Assembly (NCBI RefSeq): GCF_031453555.1
Contig: NZ_JAVIZM010000001.1
Location: forward strand, 3,975,001 to 4,039,000
Reading direction: 5' to 3'
Source: Bacillus sp. SLBN-46
Lineage (GTDB): Bacteria > Bacillota > Bacilli > Bacillales > Cytobacillaceae
DNA length: 64,000 nt
This document shows, in pieces, positions 25,947 through 35,206 of this stretch. The notes under the pieces were generated by a model, which worked only from the letters and a program-made list of their open reading frames with translations, made no database searches and had not been told where the DNA came from. A program made the translations under genes and the position numbers. Every line of letters starts with the position of its first letter. Within the stretch, counting starts at the first letter, position 1.

Positions 25947-25962
25947 GAATGAGTACTCATTC
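25947..25962. promoter_or_regulatory. FadR (YsiA)-like operator upstream of adhE-ACS1
   Basis: GAATGAGTACTCATTC is a perfect 16-bp palindrome and matches the B. subtilis FadR consensus TGAATGA-N-TA-N-TCATTCA in its arms and TA centre. FadR represses fatty-acid degradation genes and is released by long-chain acyl-CoA. The ligase downstream fits such control. Confidence 0.6.
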
Positions 25963-26019
25963 ATTTCAGGATAATTCATAAAAAATTCAAAATTACAGAC
26001 TCACTCTTTTAGAAAAAAA

Positions 26020-26050
26020 AAGAGACTGACTTTTGTTTGTCAGCCTCTCT
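26020..26050 (-). terminator. Terminator of ppc
   Basis: The stem AGAGAGGCTGAC/GTCAGTCTCT (one mismatch) is followed by a run of nine T on the minus strand. Confidence 0.85.
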
Positions 26051-26055
26051 TAATA

Positions 26056-28812
26056 TCAACCAGTATTCCTTAAACCAGCAGAAATTCCGCTTATTGTAAG
26101 TAGAACTTGTGTTATTAATTCATCATTTGGATCTTCTTGCGTCCTTAATTCTTTTATTAACTCAACCTGTAGGAAGTTTAATGGATCAACATAAGGATTA
26201 CGTCTGTGTACCGACTCTTGAATATTTGGAGTATGATCCAGCAATTCCTTATCCCCTGTTATTTTCAACAAAATAGCTTTTGTTCTTTCATATTCCTCTA
26301 AGATATTATTGAAAATTCTGTCTGCAATCGCCTTATCTTCAACAAGAGTTAAATATTCCTTCGCTGTCGTAATATCAGCTTTCATCAATGCCATGTGCAA
26401 ATTATCAATCGTTGATCGGAAAAATGGCCACTTCTCATACATTTGTTGCAAGAGCTTAAGGTTGTCTGTACTTTTAGAAGCGAAAGTATCTAATCCAGTT
26501 CCTGCCGCATACCATGCAGGGAGTAACTGCCTGCTTTGAGTCCAAGCAAACACCCATGGGATGGCCCTTAAATCCTCAAATCGCCCTCGATTTTTTCTAC
26601 TCATCGGTCTTGATCCAATATTTAAGTCCCCAAGTTCCCTTAGAGGAGTAGCTTCATTAAAGTAAGTTAAAAAGTCTGGATCGCCAAATACAAGTGATTG
26701 ATATTTCCCCAAAGAAATACCTGCGATTTCCTCAATGGTTTCTTCCCAAATTGGATCGCGGTGATATCCTGCCTCTTTTGATACATGTGTTGCCGCCAGG
26801 AGCAATGTAGACGTCGCTTGCTCCAAACTGCGGTAAGCAATATCCTCAAGCAAATACCTTGATGATAAAACCTCTCCCTGTTCGGTAATTTTAACGCCAT
26901 CTCCAATGGTTTCTGCTGGTTGAGATAAGATACTCTTATTTAATGGACCGCCGCCACGTCCTAACGAACCACCACGTCCGTGGAAGAACTTAAGACCGAT
27001 TTCATACTCTTTAGCCATTTTATGAATTTCAATCTGCGCTCTGTATAGCTTCCAGTTGGCAGTTAATGTCCCGCCGTCCTTGCTGCCGTCAGAATAGCCC
27101 AGCATAATTTCCTGTTGATCCCCTAAAATTTGCAAGTGATTGCGATAAATCGGCATTTCAAAAAGCGTTTGCATGATTTTAGGACCAGCCACAAGGTCAT
27201 CAATCGTTTCTAGGAGTGGGGCAACATTTAAATTACTTTCTAAAGTACCGTCTGCATGGAGTCGATAAAGTCCCGCCTCTTTTGCTAAAACAAGGACTTC
27301 AAGCAAATCACTTGGTGATTTAGTCATACTTACAAGATAGACAGTTATAGCTCGCTTCCCAAACTCTTCATGTGCCTCTTTGATCATTTGGAACACTTTA
27401 ATCATCTCCTGCGTTTCCGCAGAATAATCTTCATTTAATAATAAGAGTGGGCGTGGATCCATAAGGATGTTCTGTAAAATTTTTAATTTTTCTTCTTCAG
27501 GAAGCACTGAATAATCCTCAGTAATACGGACCTTACGTAAAATCTCTGAAATAGCTGCTTCATGTTCCCCACTATGGTTACGAATATCAAGAGTAGCTAA
27601 ATGGAAACCAAACAATTGCACTTGACGGATCAGCTTTTGAATAATTTTTAGTTCATGCGCAGTGGGATGATGCTTTTTTAAACTTCTTTTTATAATAAAT
27701 AGGTCTTCTAATAATTCCTCTGCAGAACTATAACCTAGTTCTGAGTTCCCCACTTGTTTAACCCGTTCAATAATAATCGCAAATGCACGGCGGTACACTT
27801 CCGATTTAATTGGCCATTTTTTTTCTTCCCTTAAGTAAGTATCTTCCTTCTCATTAATAAACGTAAGGAGCTCCTCACTTACCTCTACACGTGTAGTAGA
27901 GTGGCTGTACCTCTTCATTAGGTCAACTAAAACAGTCTTATACTTCTTTAACACCAATCTTCTTTGCCTGTTTAAAGTTTCCCATGTGACCTCATGAGTA
28001 ACATTTGGATTACCATCTCGGTCACCACCAATCCAAGAACCGAAACGTAGAAAATTAGGGACTTCCCACGTAGTCGTAGAATAGTAACTTCCTAAGCAAT
28101 TAGTCAATTCCTGGTGTATTTCTGGTAGGACTTCAAAAAGTGTTTGGTCAAAATAATAAAGGCCATTCCTTACTTCATCTAAAACAGTCGGCTTATGCTC
28201 ACGTAATTCATCGGTTTGCCAAAGGATAGTCACCTCATTAAACAAGCTCTCCTCAAGCTTTTTTCTTTCTCTGCTTGTTAATAACGGATGATCTAAGCTT
28301 TTTAAGATATCGGCAATTCGTTGTTGAATTTCAAGAATCGAGCGTTTCGTCGCCTCCGTTGGATGGGCCGTTATCACCAATTCCAATGAGAGTGTATGTA
28401 ATACATTTCGAATTACATCTTCATTAATATTATTCTCTTTAAGAGAGAGAACCGCACTCTCTATCGAAGCAGGTTGTACAATAGTATCATCTTGAAGCTG
28501 ATACTCTCTTCTTCTTCTAATACGGTGATTTTGTTCAGCAGCATTTATTAAATGAAAATACATTGAAAAAGCACGGATGATTTGTCTCCTCATCGGTGAG
28601 CTTAAATTTGCAATTTCATCTTTTAAGTCAGTATAAATTTCCTGATCAAAGTGAGTTCTTAGTGTTTTAGTCATATGTCTAATCTTTTCCACTTTTTCGA
28701 ACAGTTCGGAACCACCATGATTGACAAGAATTTCCCCAAGCATTTTTCCAAGTAATTTCACATCGCGTCGCAACGGAAGACTGCTGTCATTTACTTTTAA
28801 TTCTGTTGCCAT
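26056..28812 (-). CDS. ppc: Phosphoenolpyruvate carboxylase
   Basis: This 918-residue enzyme carboxylates phosphoenolpyruvate to oxaloacetate to refill the TCA cycle. Motifs are ITAHPTEATKRS, GYSDGSKDGG, FFHGRGGSLGRGGGP and the C-terminal RNTG, the canonical ending. The start is ATG 28812 (MATELKV), seven bases after AGGAAGGTG; an ATG three codons earlier abuts that site. It is a single gene with its own terminator. Many Bacillus species rely on pyruvate carboxylase instead, so presence of Ppc is mildly informative about the lineage. Confidence 0.96.
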   Translation of the reverse strand: MATELKVNDSSLPLRRDVKLLGKMLGEILVNHGGSELFEKVEKIRHMTKTLRTHFDQEIYTDLKDEIANLSSPMRRQIIRAFSMYFHLINAAEQNHRIRRRREYQLQDDTIVQPASIESAVLSLKENNINEDVIRNVLHTLSLELVITAHPTEATKRSILEIQQRIADILKSLDHPLLTSRERKKLEESLFNEVTILWQTDELREHKPTVLDEVRNGLYYFDQTLFEVLPEIHQELTNCLGSYYSTTTWEVPNFLRFGSWIGGDRDGNPNVTHEVTWETLNRQRRLVLKKYKTVLVDLMKRYSHSTTRVEVSEELLTFINEKEDTYLREEKKWPIKSEVYRRAFAIIIERVKQVGNSELGYSSAEELLEDLFIIKRSLKKHHPTAHELKIIQKLIRQVQLFGFHLATLDIRNHSGEHEAAISEILRKVRITEDYSVLPEEEKLKILQNILMDPRPLLLLNEDYSAETQEMIKVFQMIKEAHEEFGKRAITVYLVSMTKSPSDLLEVLVLAKEAGLYRLHADGTLESNLNVAPLLETIDDLVAGPKIMQTLFEMPIYRNHLQILGDQQEIMLGYSDGSKDGGTLTANWKLYRAQIEIHKMAKEYEIGLKFFHGRGGSLGRGGGPLNKSILSQPAETIGDGVKITEQGEVLSSRYLLEDIAYRSLEQATSTLLLAATHVSKEAGYHRDPIWEETIEEIAGISLGKYQSLVFGDPDFLTYFNEATPLRELGDLNIGSRPMSRKNRGRFEDLRAIPWVFAWTQSRQLLPAWYAAGTGLDTFASKSTDNLKLLQQMYEKWPFFRSTIDNLHMALMKADITTAKEYLTLVEDKAIADRIFNNILEEYERTKAILLKITGDKELLDHTPNIQESVHRRNPYVDPLNFLQVELIKELRTQEDPNDELITQVLLTISGISAGLRNTG

Positions 28813-28919
28813 ACCATTCACCTTCCTATAATCAAAAAATTCGCTAAATTTTTATTTATAAATATAACATAACTTTACCCATCATGTGAAAGAAATAACT
28901 TACTTTTTTTAAAAATAGA

Positions 28920-28942
28920 AAAAAACCTGCAAATTGCAGGTT
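28920..28942 (-). terminator. Terminator of the cadherin-like gene
   Basis: The stem AACCTGCAA/TTGCAGGTT, with a run of TTTTT on the minus strand. Confidence 0.78.
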
Positions 28943-28957
28943 CTGATCTATAGGATT

Positions 28958-30043
28958 TTATTCTTTTCTATCGATGACGAGGACATAAGTTTTTCGATCA
29001 TCATCACTATAAGTTACAACAATTGAAATAACGGTTTTGTTATCCTCGTCTAACTTGATCGTTTTGCTTGTGCCACCTTCAATTAAGATGGTTGAACTGC
29101 TGTAGCGTGCAGTTGGGCTTAATGTTATGAAATCAACATCATTACCAACAAACACATGGTAAGTAAATTCATCAGTAGAAAATGCACTATCCCATGTTCC
29201 ATTGTTAACTGTTAGTGAAGAAAGGGTTGCTTTACTGACTTTTTGTGCTGTGGTTGTGGTATTAATTTGTTGGTTCATGGTTGGTTGGAATGTATTCGTT
29301 CGATTGTTTTGTGTTGGGATGGTAGTTTGTGAATTAACCGAATTACCTCTAACCGCATTTATTGTATAGGTCTTTTTTTCCCCATTCTCTGCCGTAACCA
29401 CAATAGTGATGATTAATTTACCAATGGGAAGGTCCACCGAAACACTTCCTTCTTTAAGGCTAGTCCCATTTACCTGAATAGTTGATGTTGTTTCAGCTGC
29501 AATAAGTTTTATTGTAAGAGACGGTACGTCGTTTGCTACTCCCACATTATACTCGTATATTTCAGATGAAAAGCTTGGTGATAGTTTTCCACTAGACAAT
29601 TCTATACTTTGCAAAAGGTTATTCCCATTTTGTTTTCTAGTAACGGTAAGCGTATAGGTATTCTGTTGGTGTGTACCGTTAGAAACAGTAATGAGGAATT
29701 TGTTTTCTCCTGTTTGAAGTGACAATGTGCCAACTACACCACTTTTGATAGACGTGTCATTTATGGTAATGCTAGCATCTGGATTACCACTTTCTACAAG
29801 TAATTTAATTTCCTTTGTTTCATTTTCTACAGTGGTAGAATATTCTTTAACATCTGCCGTAAAATCACGATCGAGCTTAATCCCTTCAATTTCTAATTTT
29901 GAAAGTGTGTTTTCAGACTGATTTGCCAGTACAGGAACTGTATCTTCAGCAAATGCAATTGGTGTGTAAAAATAGTTCCCCATCCCAATCATGGAAGAAA
30001 CAAGTAGAATAGTTATTCCTCTTTTTGGTACCTTCACAAACAT
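28958..30043 (-). CDS. Secreted protein with three cadherin-like beta-sandwich domains
   Basis: This 361-residue protein has a signal peptide (about 1-32, cleavage after IAFA). Three repeats of the cadherin-like (PF12733-type) domain follow, near residues 46-138, 142-230 and 272-360. Each opens with a pattern such as LSKLEIEG or LSSLTVNNG, then FSxxxxEYxV, and ends YTLTVTR, YTINAVR or YVLVIDR. A threonine/glutamine-rich linker separates repeats 2 and 3. The role is likely adhesive or structural at the cell surface. No sortase motif or surface-layer domain is seen, so it is released or held non-covalently. Confidence 0.82.
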   Translation of the reverse strand: MFVKVPKRGITILLVSSMIGMGNYFYTPIAFAEDTVPVLANQSENTLSKLEIEGIKLDRDFTADVKEYSTTVENETKEIKLLVESGNPDASITINDTSIKSGVVGTLSLQTGENKFLITVSNGTHQQNTYTLTVTRKQNGNNLLQSIELSSGKLSPSFSSEIYEYNVGVANDVPSLTIKLIAAETTSTIQVNGTSLKEGSVSVDLPIGKLIITIVVTAENGEKKTYTINAVRGNSVNSQTTIPTQNNRTNTFQPTMNQQINTTTTAQKVSKATLSSLTVNNGTWDSAFSTDEFTYHVFVGNDVDFITLSPTARYSSSTILIEGGTSKTIKLDEDNKTVISIVVTYSDDDRKTYVLVIDRKE

Positions 30044-30130
30044 GTCTTATCCTCCCGCAACAATAATGTAGACTAAAGGTACCACTGGATGCTTAAGAAA
30101 ACCTTAATTTTTTTGGAGTATGTTCAAAAT

Positions 30131-30170
30131 AAAAAGCCGTAAATCTCTTTTACAAGATTTACGACTTTTT
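30131..30170 (-). terminator. Terminator of the SRPBCC gene
   Basis: A long stem AAAAAGCCGTAAATCT/AGATTTACGACTTTTT, with T-runs both ways. Confidence 0.85.
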
Positions 30171-30171
30171 T

Positions 30172-30624
30172 CTATCTCCTACTGAATTCTTCCAGTTTAG
30201 AAGAGATGGCTACGGCTACTTCTTCATCAGTCTTTTGAATGGCTTTTTTAAAAAGTGTATTAGCTAAAGTGCCCATAGGACCGGTTGCATTAATTTCAAG
30301 AAACCCTGTTACTTTTGTTTTGTTTCTATTCATTGCTTTAGCTTCGAAATATCCTTCCCCTAGGTATTTTTCATTCGAGCGCTTTAATTCAAAACTTACC
30401 TTCAAAGGCTCATTCCATATGATATTATCAATGATTAAACTGACCTTTTTTTTCATAATGCCTAAGAGGTCACTTTTAAATTCCCATGTAATTTGGTTTT
30501 CATTTACTTTTTCATGTTGAATATAACCTGGGACCAAGGGTGCCCAGTTATCCGGATCGCGGATAAATTTCCAAATCACTTCAATTGGGATATCTAATTC
30601 TACATGTTGAATTTCACTTGGCAT
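30172..30624 (-). CDS. SRPBCC (CoxG-like) lipid/ligand-binding protein
   Basis: The 150-residue protein has the START-like helix-grip pattern: DIPIEVIWKFIRDPDNWAPL-type opening, a central sheet (FELKRSNEKYLGEGYFEAKA) and a long C-terminal helix. Related CoxG-type proteins are of uncertain function; a hydrophobic ligand is likely. It lies 103 bp downstream of the tetR gene but a hairpin stands between, so it probably has its own promoter. Confidence 0.8.
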   Translation of the reverse strand: MPSEIQHVELDIPIEVIWKFIRDPDNWAPLVPGYIQHEKVNENQITWEFKSDLLGIMKKKVSLIIDNIIWNEPLKVSFELKRSNEKYLGEGYFEAKAMNRNKTKVTGFLEINATGPMGTLANTLFKKAIQKTDEEVAVAISSKLEEFSRR

Positions 30625-30649
30625 TTATATCCCTCTTTCATAATCATTG

Positions 30650-30680
30650 TAAAAAGCCTTCAAGTATCTGAAGGCCTTTA
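30650..30680 (-). terminator. Terminator of the CPBP-tetR operon
   Basis: The stem AAGGCCTTCA/TGAAGGCTTTT (one bulge) followed by TTTTT on the minus strand. Confidence 0.72.
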
Positions 30681-30694
30681 TAAATATATATGTT

Positions 30695-30710
30695 TATAAA
30701 CCAGTTTATA
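30695..30710. repeat. Inverted repeat TATAAAC-CA-GTTTATA
   Basis: The perfect 7-bp arms with a 2-bp centre resemble a TetR-family operator. It lies between the tetR stop and the SRPBCC gene. With the terminator downstream of it, its target promoter is unclear. Confidence 0.4.
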
Positions 30711-30726
30711 GAAGAAATATCCCTAA

Positions 30727-31353
30727 CTAACTAATTGCGTCAAGAAAAAAGGTTAAATGATTCTCCATTTTCATTTCTACTTCTGCTGTATCTATACCGT
30801 CATACCTCAGGAGCAAGTATTCCATCATCATCGTAAACAATGGGTACTGATACTCTGTTGCTAATATCTTTGCATTTTGTTGTTTAAGTTCCCCTTTATC
30901 AATAAAAATCTGAAATGCAACCTCCAAGAAATCAACAGTCCCCTTATATACATCATTAATAATGATATCTCTTGCCCTTTGGTCACGGAATTGCTCGATA
31001 TTTAGTATTCTCCACATTTTTTCGTGCAATGGTTCATCTACTGCCTGTTTAAAATTTAAGATCCCTTGAGTTAAAAATGGCTTGATTGTTACCCTGTTAC
31101 AAATTGCTTCTAAAGTATCATGATTCGGTCTTGTTTTAGAATGGCTTTCACGAAATAATGAATAAATCCATTCTAAAATTTCATCCTTAGATTTGAAGTG
31201 ATTATATAGAGCACTTTCTTTTATTCCAACCACTTTTGTTAGCTCACGAACTGATACCGCAGTAAATCCTTTATGAGAAAATAAGTCAATAGAAGCTTCA
31301 AGGATTTTATATTTTGTGCTGTTTACGTCTAGATCAGTTATTGGATGTTTCAT
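30727..31353 (-). CDS. TetR-family transcriptional regulator
   Basis: This 208-residue protein has the N-terminal TetR helix-turn-helix: ILEASIDLFSHKGFTAVSVR then IKESALYNHFKSKDEIL (about 16-60). The remaining ligand-binding domain is not diagnostic. It is co-transcribed with the CPBP gene 16 bp upstream. Two identical 17-bp sequences ahead of the CPBP and MBL genes are the obvious operator candidates, so it may repress its own operon and the MBL gene. Confidence 0.9.
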   Translation of the reverse strand: MKHPITDLDVNSTKYKILEASIDLFSHKGFTAVSVRELTKVVGIKESALYNHFKSKDEILEWIYSLFRESHSKTRPNHDTLEAICNRVTIKPFLTQGILNFKQAVDEPLHEKMWRILNIEQFRDQRARDIIINDVYKGTVDFLEVAFQIFIDKGELKQQNAKILATEYQYPLFTMMMEYLLLRYDGIDTAEVEMKMENHLTFFLDAIS

Positions 31354-31369
31354 TCTGGAAAACTCCTTC

Positions 31370-32146
31370 TTATTTCATGGTCATTAACAAAAGCTGTACC
31401 ACAAGCTGAAGGTCCATTAAAAAGTGGGCGATTGCAATCGGCAATAATCGATTGGTTTTGTTAAAAATGAACCCTAAAATGAATGCTAATGGCAAGAATG
31501 ACAAGAACCGCCACAACATGTACGGGCCATCAAAAACTAATGGCAGTGCAACATGTTGAAATGCAAGGAACAATCCCGATAGGGCAATGGCTAACCAGAG
31601 TTTACCTGTTCTTGCTTTTATTCTTGGAAGTGCGTACCCAATATATGTTGGGGTTTCCACAAGACCATTGGAGATGGGAAACAAAATGAGAGCGATGGCA
31701 GCAGCCCAAATTGGAAGCTTCTGAAACATCACCTCAGGTGGTGTGAATGTTCCTAATAAAAGATATGAGAATAGAAACAACGGAATGGCACCTGCAGCTA
31801 TCCCCACAATCACCAGCCATAACGTCTCGAGTGTATCTTTTTTGGCGCGGCCTTTTTTAAAGTTAAAAATGGAAAGATACGAATGGCCTTCCTTTTTCAA
31901 GAAACTCCTTAAGATGAGAAAAGTGACGATATTGGCAAATACGGCTTGAAATGGCCACCATTTCTCAGCTGCATGTAGGGGCGAACTTTCGCCTGCTAGG
32001 GCAAAAAAGCCAACTAATAAGGCACCAAATAATATGAATAATATAGTTCTCATTAATAATGAGATGACAATTCTCCTGCCAATTTTGTTCTCATTATTTA
32101 CTATCCTCACCTGGACGCTATTCGAATTCAATAATTCCTTTTTCAT
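31370..32146 (-). CDS. CPBP-family intramembrane protease-like protein
   Basis: This 258-residue protein has about seven membrane segments. The CPBP motifs are partly kept: motif 2 FQHVALP and motif 3 AHFLMDLQ are visible, but motif 1 reads VETPTYIGY instead of the usual EExxxR, so proteolytic activity is doubtful. The start is ATG 32146 after GAGGTG; the frame opens four codons earlier at an ATG that overlaps the site. It heads an operon with tetR. A 17-bp putative operator lies 37 bp upstream. Confidence 0.78.
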   Translation of the reverse strand: MKKELLNSNSVQVRIVNNENKIGRRIVISLLMRTILFILFGALLVGFFALAGESSPLHAAEKWWPFQAVFANIVTFLILRSFLKKEGHSYLSIFNFKKGRAKKDTLETLWLVIVGIAAGAIPLFLFSYLLLGTFTPPEVMFQKLPIWAAAIALILFPISNGLVETPTYIGYALPRIKARTGKLWLAIALSGLFLAFQHVALPLVFDGPYMLWRFLSFLPLAFILGFIFNKTNRLLPIAIAHFLMDLQLVVQLLLMTMK

Positions 32147-32182
32147 ATTACACCTCATGGGATAATTTTAAAACCTCCAATG

Positions 32183-32199
32183 AATTAACGTTCGTTCAC
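32183..32199. promoter_or_regulatory. Putative TetR operator, copy 2 (before CPBP-tetR)
   Basis: AATTAACGTTCGTTCAC is identical to 33097-33113. Its AACGTTCGTT core (AACG/CGTT) has the look of TetR operators. Confidence 0.6.
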
Positions 32200-32216
32200 G
32201 AGTTTCGTAAAAAAAA

Positions 32217-33041
32217 TTAGGTTTGGAACAATTCTCCTTGAACGGCTCTAATATATCGATTAGCTGATAATTGAACGGATTGGTTGGCATCTTCCTTCAC
32301 GATCTTATGAAAGGCATTATAAATCCGATTAAATGATAAGGGCTTAACCTTCTCTGCCATCTCTCTAACTGTTTTAGCAGGTAATGGAATCAAGTTAGGA
32401 TAACTATACATAAAGCTTACCCACTTTCTATCGGCCACTACTTGGATGATATCTCCTGTTAAAAGTACGCCGTTCCCTTCGTTTCCATCCTCCCAGTGTA
32501 AAACTGCCCCACCTTTAAAATGTCCCCCTAATCTGTAAATAGTCATTCCCTCATGTAAGACTAGTTTTTCTCCAGACCATAGAATAATATGATCACTTGG
32601 ATTCACAATCCATTCTTTGTCATCCTCATGGATGTATATAGGGACATCAAATACTTTTGCCCACTCAATCTGTGCTGAATAATAATGGGGGTGGGAAAGA
32701 GCAATCGCGTTAATTCCTCCCATTTGATGAATCTCCTCAATCGTTCTTTCATCAAGATAGGTTATACAATCCCATAATACATTAAAGTCATTTCCTTTAA
32801 TAAAGTAAGCTGTTTGACCGATTCCAAAAGAAGGAGACGTGGTGATACTATACAAATTTTCCTCTTCTAATAGAATTTTATTTTTATATTTTTGTGACTC
32901 AATTAACTTCTCAATTGTTGTCCAGGCTTGCCCATTCGGGTTTACATACTGTCTTTCTTCCTCACAAATCATGCAAGAGCTTGGAGGACGAGAAGAGTCT
33001 GGATATTGTGTTCCACACGTTGTACAAACAAATTTATTCAC
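32217..33041 (-). CDS. MBL-fold metallo-hydrolase with N-terminal zinc ribbon
   Basis: This 274-residue protein starts with a rubredoxin-like or zinc-ribbon knuckle (CTTCGTQYP...CMIC, residues 5-27), followed by a metallo-beta-lactamase fold: SHPHYYSAQIEW stands in for the HxHxDH metal motif, then GGHFKGG and LTGDIIQV. The Asp-His part of the motif is not canonical (HPHYYS), so metal binding may be altered. The chosen start, GTG 33041, sits at normal spacing from AAAGGATG; ATG 33050 directly abuts it. The putative TetR operator lies about 56 bp upstream. Confidence 0.78.
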   Translation of the reverse strand: MNKFVCTTCGTQYPDSSRPPSSCMICEEERQYVNPNGQAWTTIEKLIESQKYKNKILLEEENLYSITTSPSFGIGQTAYFIKGNDFNVLWDCITYLDERTIEEIHQMGGINAIALSHPHYYSAQIEWAKVFDVPIYIHEDDKEWIVNPSDHIILWSGEKLVLHEGMTIYRLGGHFKGGAVLHWEDGNEGNGVLLTGDIIQVVADRKWVSFMYSYPNLIPLPAKTVREMAEKVKPLSFNRIYNAFHKIVKEDANQSVQLSANRYIRAVQGELFQT

Positions 33042-33096
33042 ATGGATCATCCTTTCATTAAAATAGTTTGGATTTTTTTACCACTATTAATATATT

Positions 33097-33113
33097 AATT
33101 AACGTTCGTTCAC
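33097..33113. promoter_or_regulatory. Putative TetR operator, copy 1 (before the MBL gene)
   Basis: This is an exact 17-bp match of the sequence at 32183-32199, in the same orientation relative to its downstream gene. Confidence 0.6.
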
Positions 33114-33147
33114 ATGTCAATAAATTGTTTAATTTTGGATAAAAAAT

Positions 33148-33178
33148 AGGCTGACTCCAATAATTCAGAAGTCAGCCT
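33148..33178. terminator. Terminator of the aminotransferase gene
   Basis: The stem AGGCTGACT/AGTCAGCCT, with T-rich flanks both ways. Confidence 0.8.
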
Positions 33179-33185
33179 TTCTTTT

Positions 33186-34367
33186 TTAGGATGTTATTGC
33201 CTGTTTCATTAGAAATTGATGGATTCTTTCTGCAGCTATCGATAACTGTTCTGGGGGCTGTACCATAGCTATTCGTACATATCCTTCCCCCAACTTTCCA
33301 AATGCGTCACCTGGAATGACAGCCACACCTGCTTGATCAATCAATTCAAAGGCAAATTCTCTAGAGGTCCATCCAGCGGGGATTTTTGCCCACACAAACA
33401 TTGTTGCAGGAGACTTTTCCACCTGCCATCCACTTTTCTTTAGACCAGAAATTAATGCATCCCGACGAATCTCATATTCTTTCGCCTGTTCTCGAAGGAA
33501 ATGGAAGTCGGAGGTCAATGCCGTTACAGCTGCTTTTTGAATCGGATAAAAAATTCCGTAATCAATATGAGACTTAAACGAAGCTAAAATCTCAATTGCT
33601 TGTCTATTGCCGACAACGTATCCGATTCGACAACCAGCCATATTAAAAGTTTTGGAAAGTGAATTGAACTCAATTCCGACCTCTTTTGCTCCTGGTATTG
33701 ACATGAAACTAAGCTGCGGATGATCGTCAAAAATTAATTCAGAATAAGCAAAGTCATGAACAATCAAGATTTCATGCTTCTTAGCAAAAGCCACTACCTC
33801 TTCAAAAAAACTAATATCTGCTAATGCAGTAACAGGATTCCCAGGATAACTTATAATCATCATTTTTGTTTTTTGAAGAACTTCTAATGGGATTTCATCC
33901 AGCTTTGGTTGAAACTTATTTTCGGCTAACAACGGTAATGGATAAATTATTCCACCAGCAATATTTACACTTGCTTCATAAATGGGATAACCAGGGTCAG
34001 GAACCAAAACATAGTCTCCGGGATTAATCAGTGCTGTCGCCAAGTGTGCCAATCCATCCTGTGACCCCATTAACTGCAATACTTCATTTTCTGGGTTTAG
34101 TTCAACCTCATACCTTTGTTTATAAAAATAACTAACTGCTTCATGAAATTCAGGTATCCCAGTCAGTGTATATCCATACCGACTTGTGTCCTTTGCAGCT
34201 TCCACTAATGAATCCACCACAAAAGACGGTGGAGGGAAATCGGGAGACCCTACACTTAAATCAATGACATCTTTTCCTCTTTTTATGGCTTCCTTTTTAC
34301 GATTCGCTACTTCTTGAAAAATACTTGCTGACATTTTTTGCAGTTTTTCCGATGCTATGAGATTCAT
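33186..34367 (-). CDS. PLP-dependent aminotransferase class I/II
   Basis: This 393-residue protein is of the aspartate-aminotransferase fold. SPDFPPPSFV lies near the start, the YPGNPVTA segment is typical, and the PLP lysine is in NSLSKTFNMAGCRIGY. It resembles the enzymes annotated as LL-diaminopimelate aminotransferase-like or aromatic aminotransferases in Bacillus; the exact substrate cannot be fixed by sequence reading. ATG 34367 follows GGGGGAAGGTCT. It is monocistronic and divergent from the YczE-like gene. Confidence 0.87.
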   Translation of the reverse strand: MNLIASEKLQKMSASIFQEVANRKKEAIKRGKDVIDLSVGSPDFPPPSFVVDSLVEAAKDTSRYGYTLTGIPEFHEAVSYFYKQRYEVELNPENEVLQLMGSQDGLAHLATALINPGDYVLVPDPGYPIYEASVNIAGGIIYPLPLLAENKFQPKLDEIPLEVLQKTKMMIISYPGNPVTALADISFFEEVVAFAKKHEILIVHDFAYSELIFDDHPQLSFMSIPGAKEVGIEFNSLSKTFNMAGCRIGYVVGNRQAIEILASFKSHIDYGIFYPIQKAAVTALTSDFHFLREQAKEYEIRRDALISGLKKSGWQVEKSPATMFVWAKIPAGWTSREFAFELIDQAGVAVIPGDAFGKLGEGYVRIAMVQPPEQLSIAAERIHQFLMKQAITS

Positions 34368-34558
34368 AGACCTTCCCCCGTATCACAAAATCTTTTCTAC
34401 AATAATATTTTTTGTTTTTACATAATTCAGATTATACCAGTCTTACCATTTGGATTCTATATTTCTAAATAACCATTGATTATTATCTCTTCATAATTTA
34501 AGATTTGTAGATAGGTAAAATTTCAGAATAGTCAGTTCGTTTAATGGAGGTAGTTGAA

Positions 34559-35197
34559 TTGAAATTCTTTCAGTATTGTTTATTCTTTTTGGGGTTAACC
34601 TTTTTTGGCTTAGGCAACGCTATTGCGGTTAAAGTTAAATATGTTGGACTCCATCCATGGGAAGTACTGAATGTAGCACTTTATGAGCATTTTGGTTTTA
34701 CCATTGGTACATGGGGTGTGGTGTGTGGTTTGATTCTTATCCTCATTTCATTCTTCGTAGCCAGAAGCTATATTAATATTGGCACCATTTTAAACGCTTT
34801 GTGCATTGGGCCCATTATGGATTTTTTTCTTTGGTTAGATATTCTTCCGAAGGCAACCCATACCTGGGTAGATTATGTTATTTTATTAGTTGCTATAGTT
34901 ATTTCTGGAATCGGTGGCGGCATGTATGTGGCAGCAGGGATAGGGGCAGGTCCTCGTGACGGCTTTATGCTTTCGATTTCCGATAAAACAAGACTATCAG
35001 TTAGCCAAGCAAGAATAATAGTAGAAAGCTTCGTCTTAATTATTGGATTCTTATTAGGCGGTCCCGTATTTATCGCCACTTTTGTCTATACATTTATTCA
35101 GAGTCCTGTTTTTCAACGTTCCTTAAAGCTGTTTAAGTCATTGGTGGAATCCCTTAAAAAAAGAAAAGAACAAAGCCAGGAAAGCGTTGTTTTGTAA
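34559..35197 (+). CDS. YczE/YitT-like membrane protein
   Basis: This 212-residue protein has five to six membrane segments, a GLGNAIAVKVKYVGLHPWEV-type N-terminus and the family loop GIGAGPRDGFMLSISDKT (about 139-156). The family (YczE/YyaS) is of unknown function. The start is TTG 34559, eight bases after GGAGG; the ATG at 34544 lies ahead of that site. It ends in a strong terminator. Confidence 0.85.
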   Translation: MKFFQYCLFFLGLTFFGLGNAIAVKVKYVGLHPWEVLNVALYEHFGFTIGTWGVVCGLILILISFFVARSYINIGTILNALCIGPIMDFFLWLDILPKATHTWVDYVILLVAIVISGIGGGMYVAAGIGAGPRDGFMLSISDKTRLSVSQARIIVESFVLIIGFLLGGPVFIATFVYTFIQSPVFQRSLKLFKSLVESLKKRKEQSQESVVL

Positions 35198-35206
35198 ATA
35201 TAAGAA

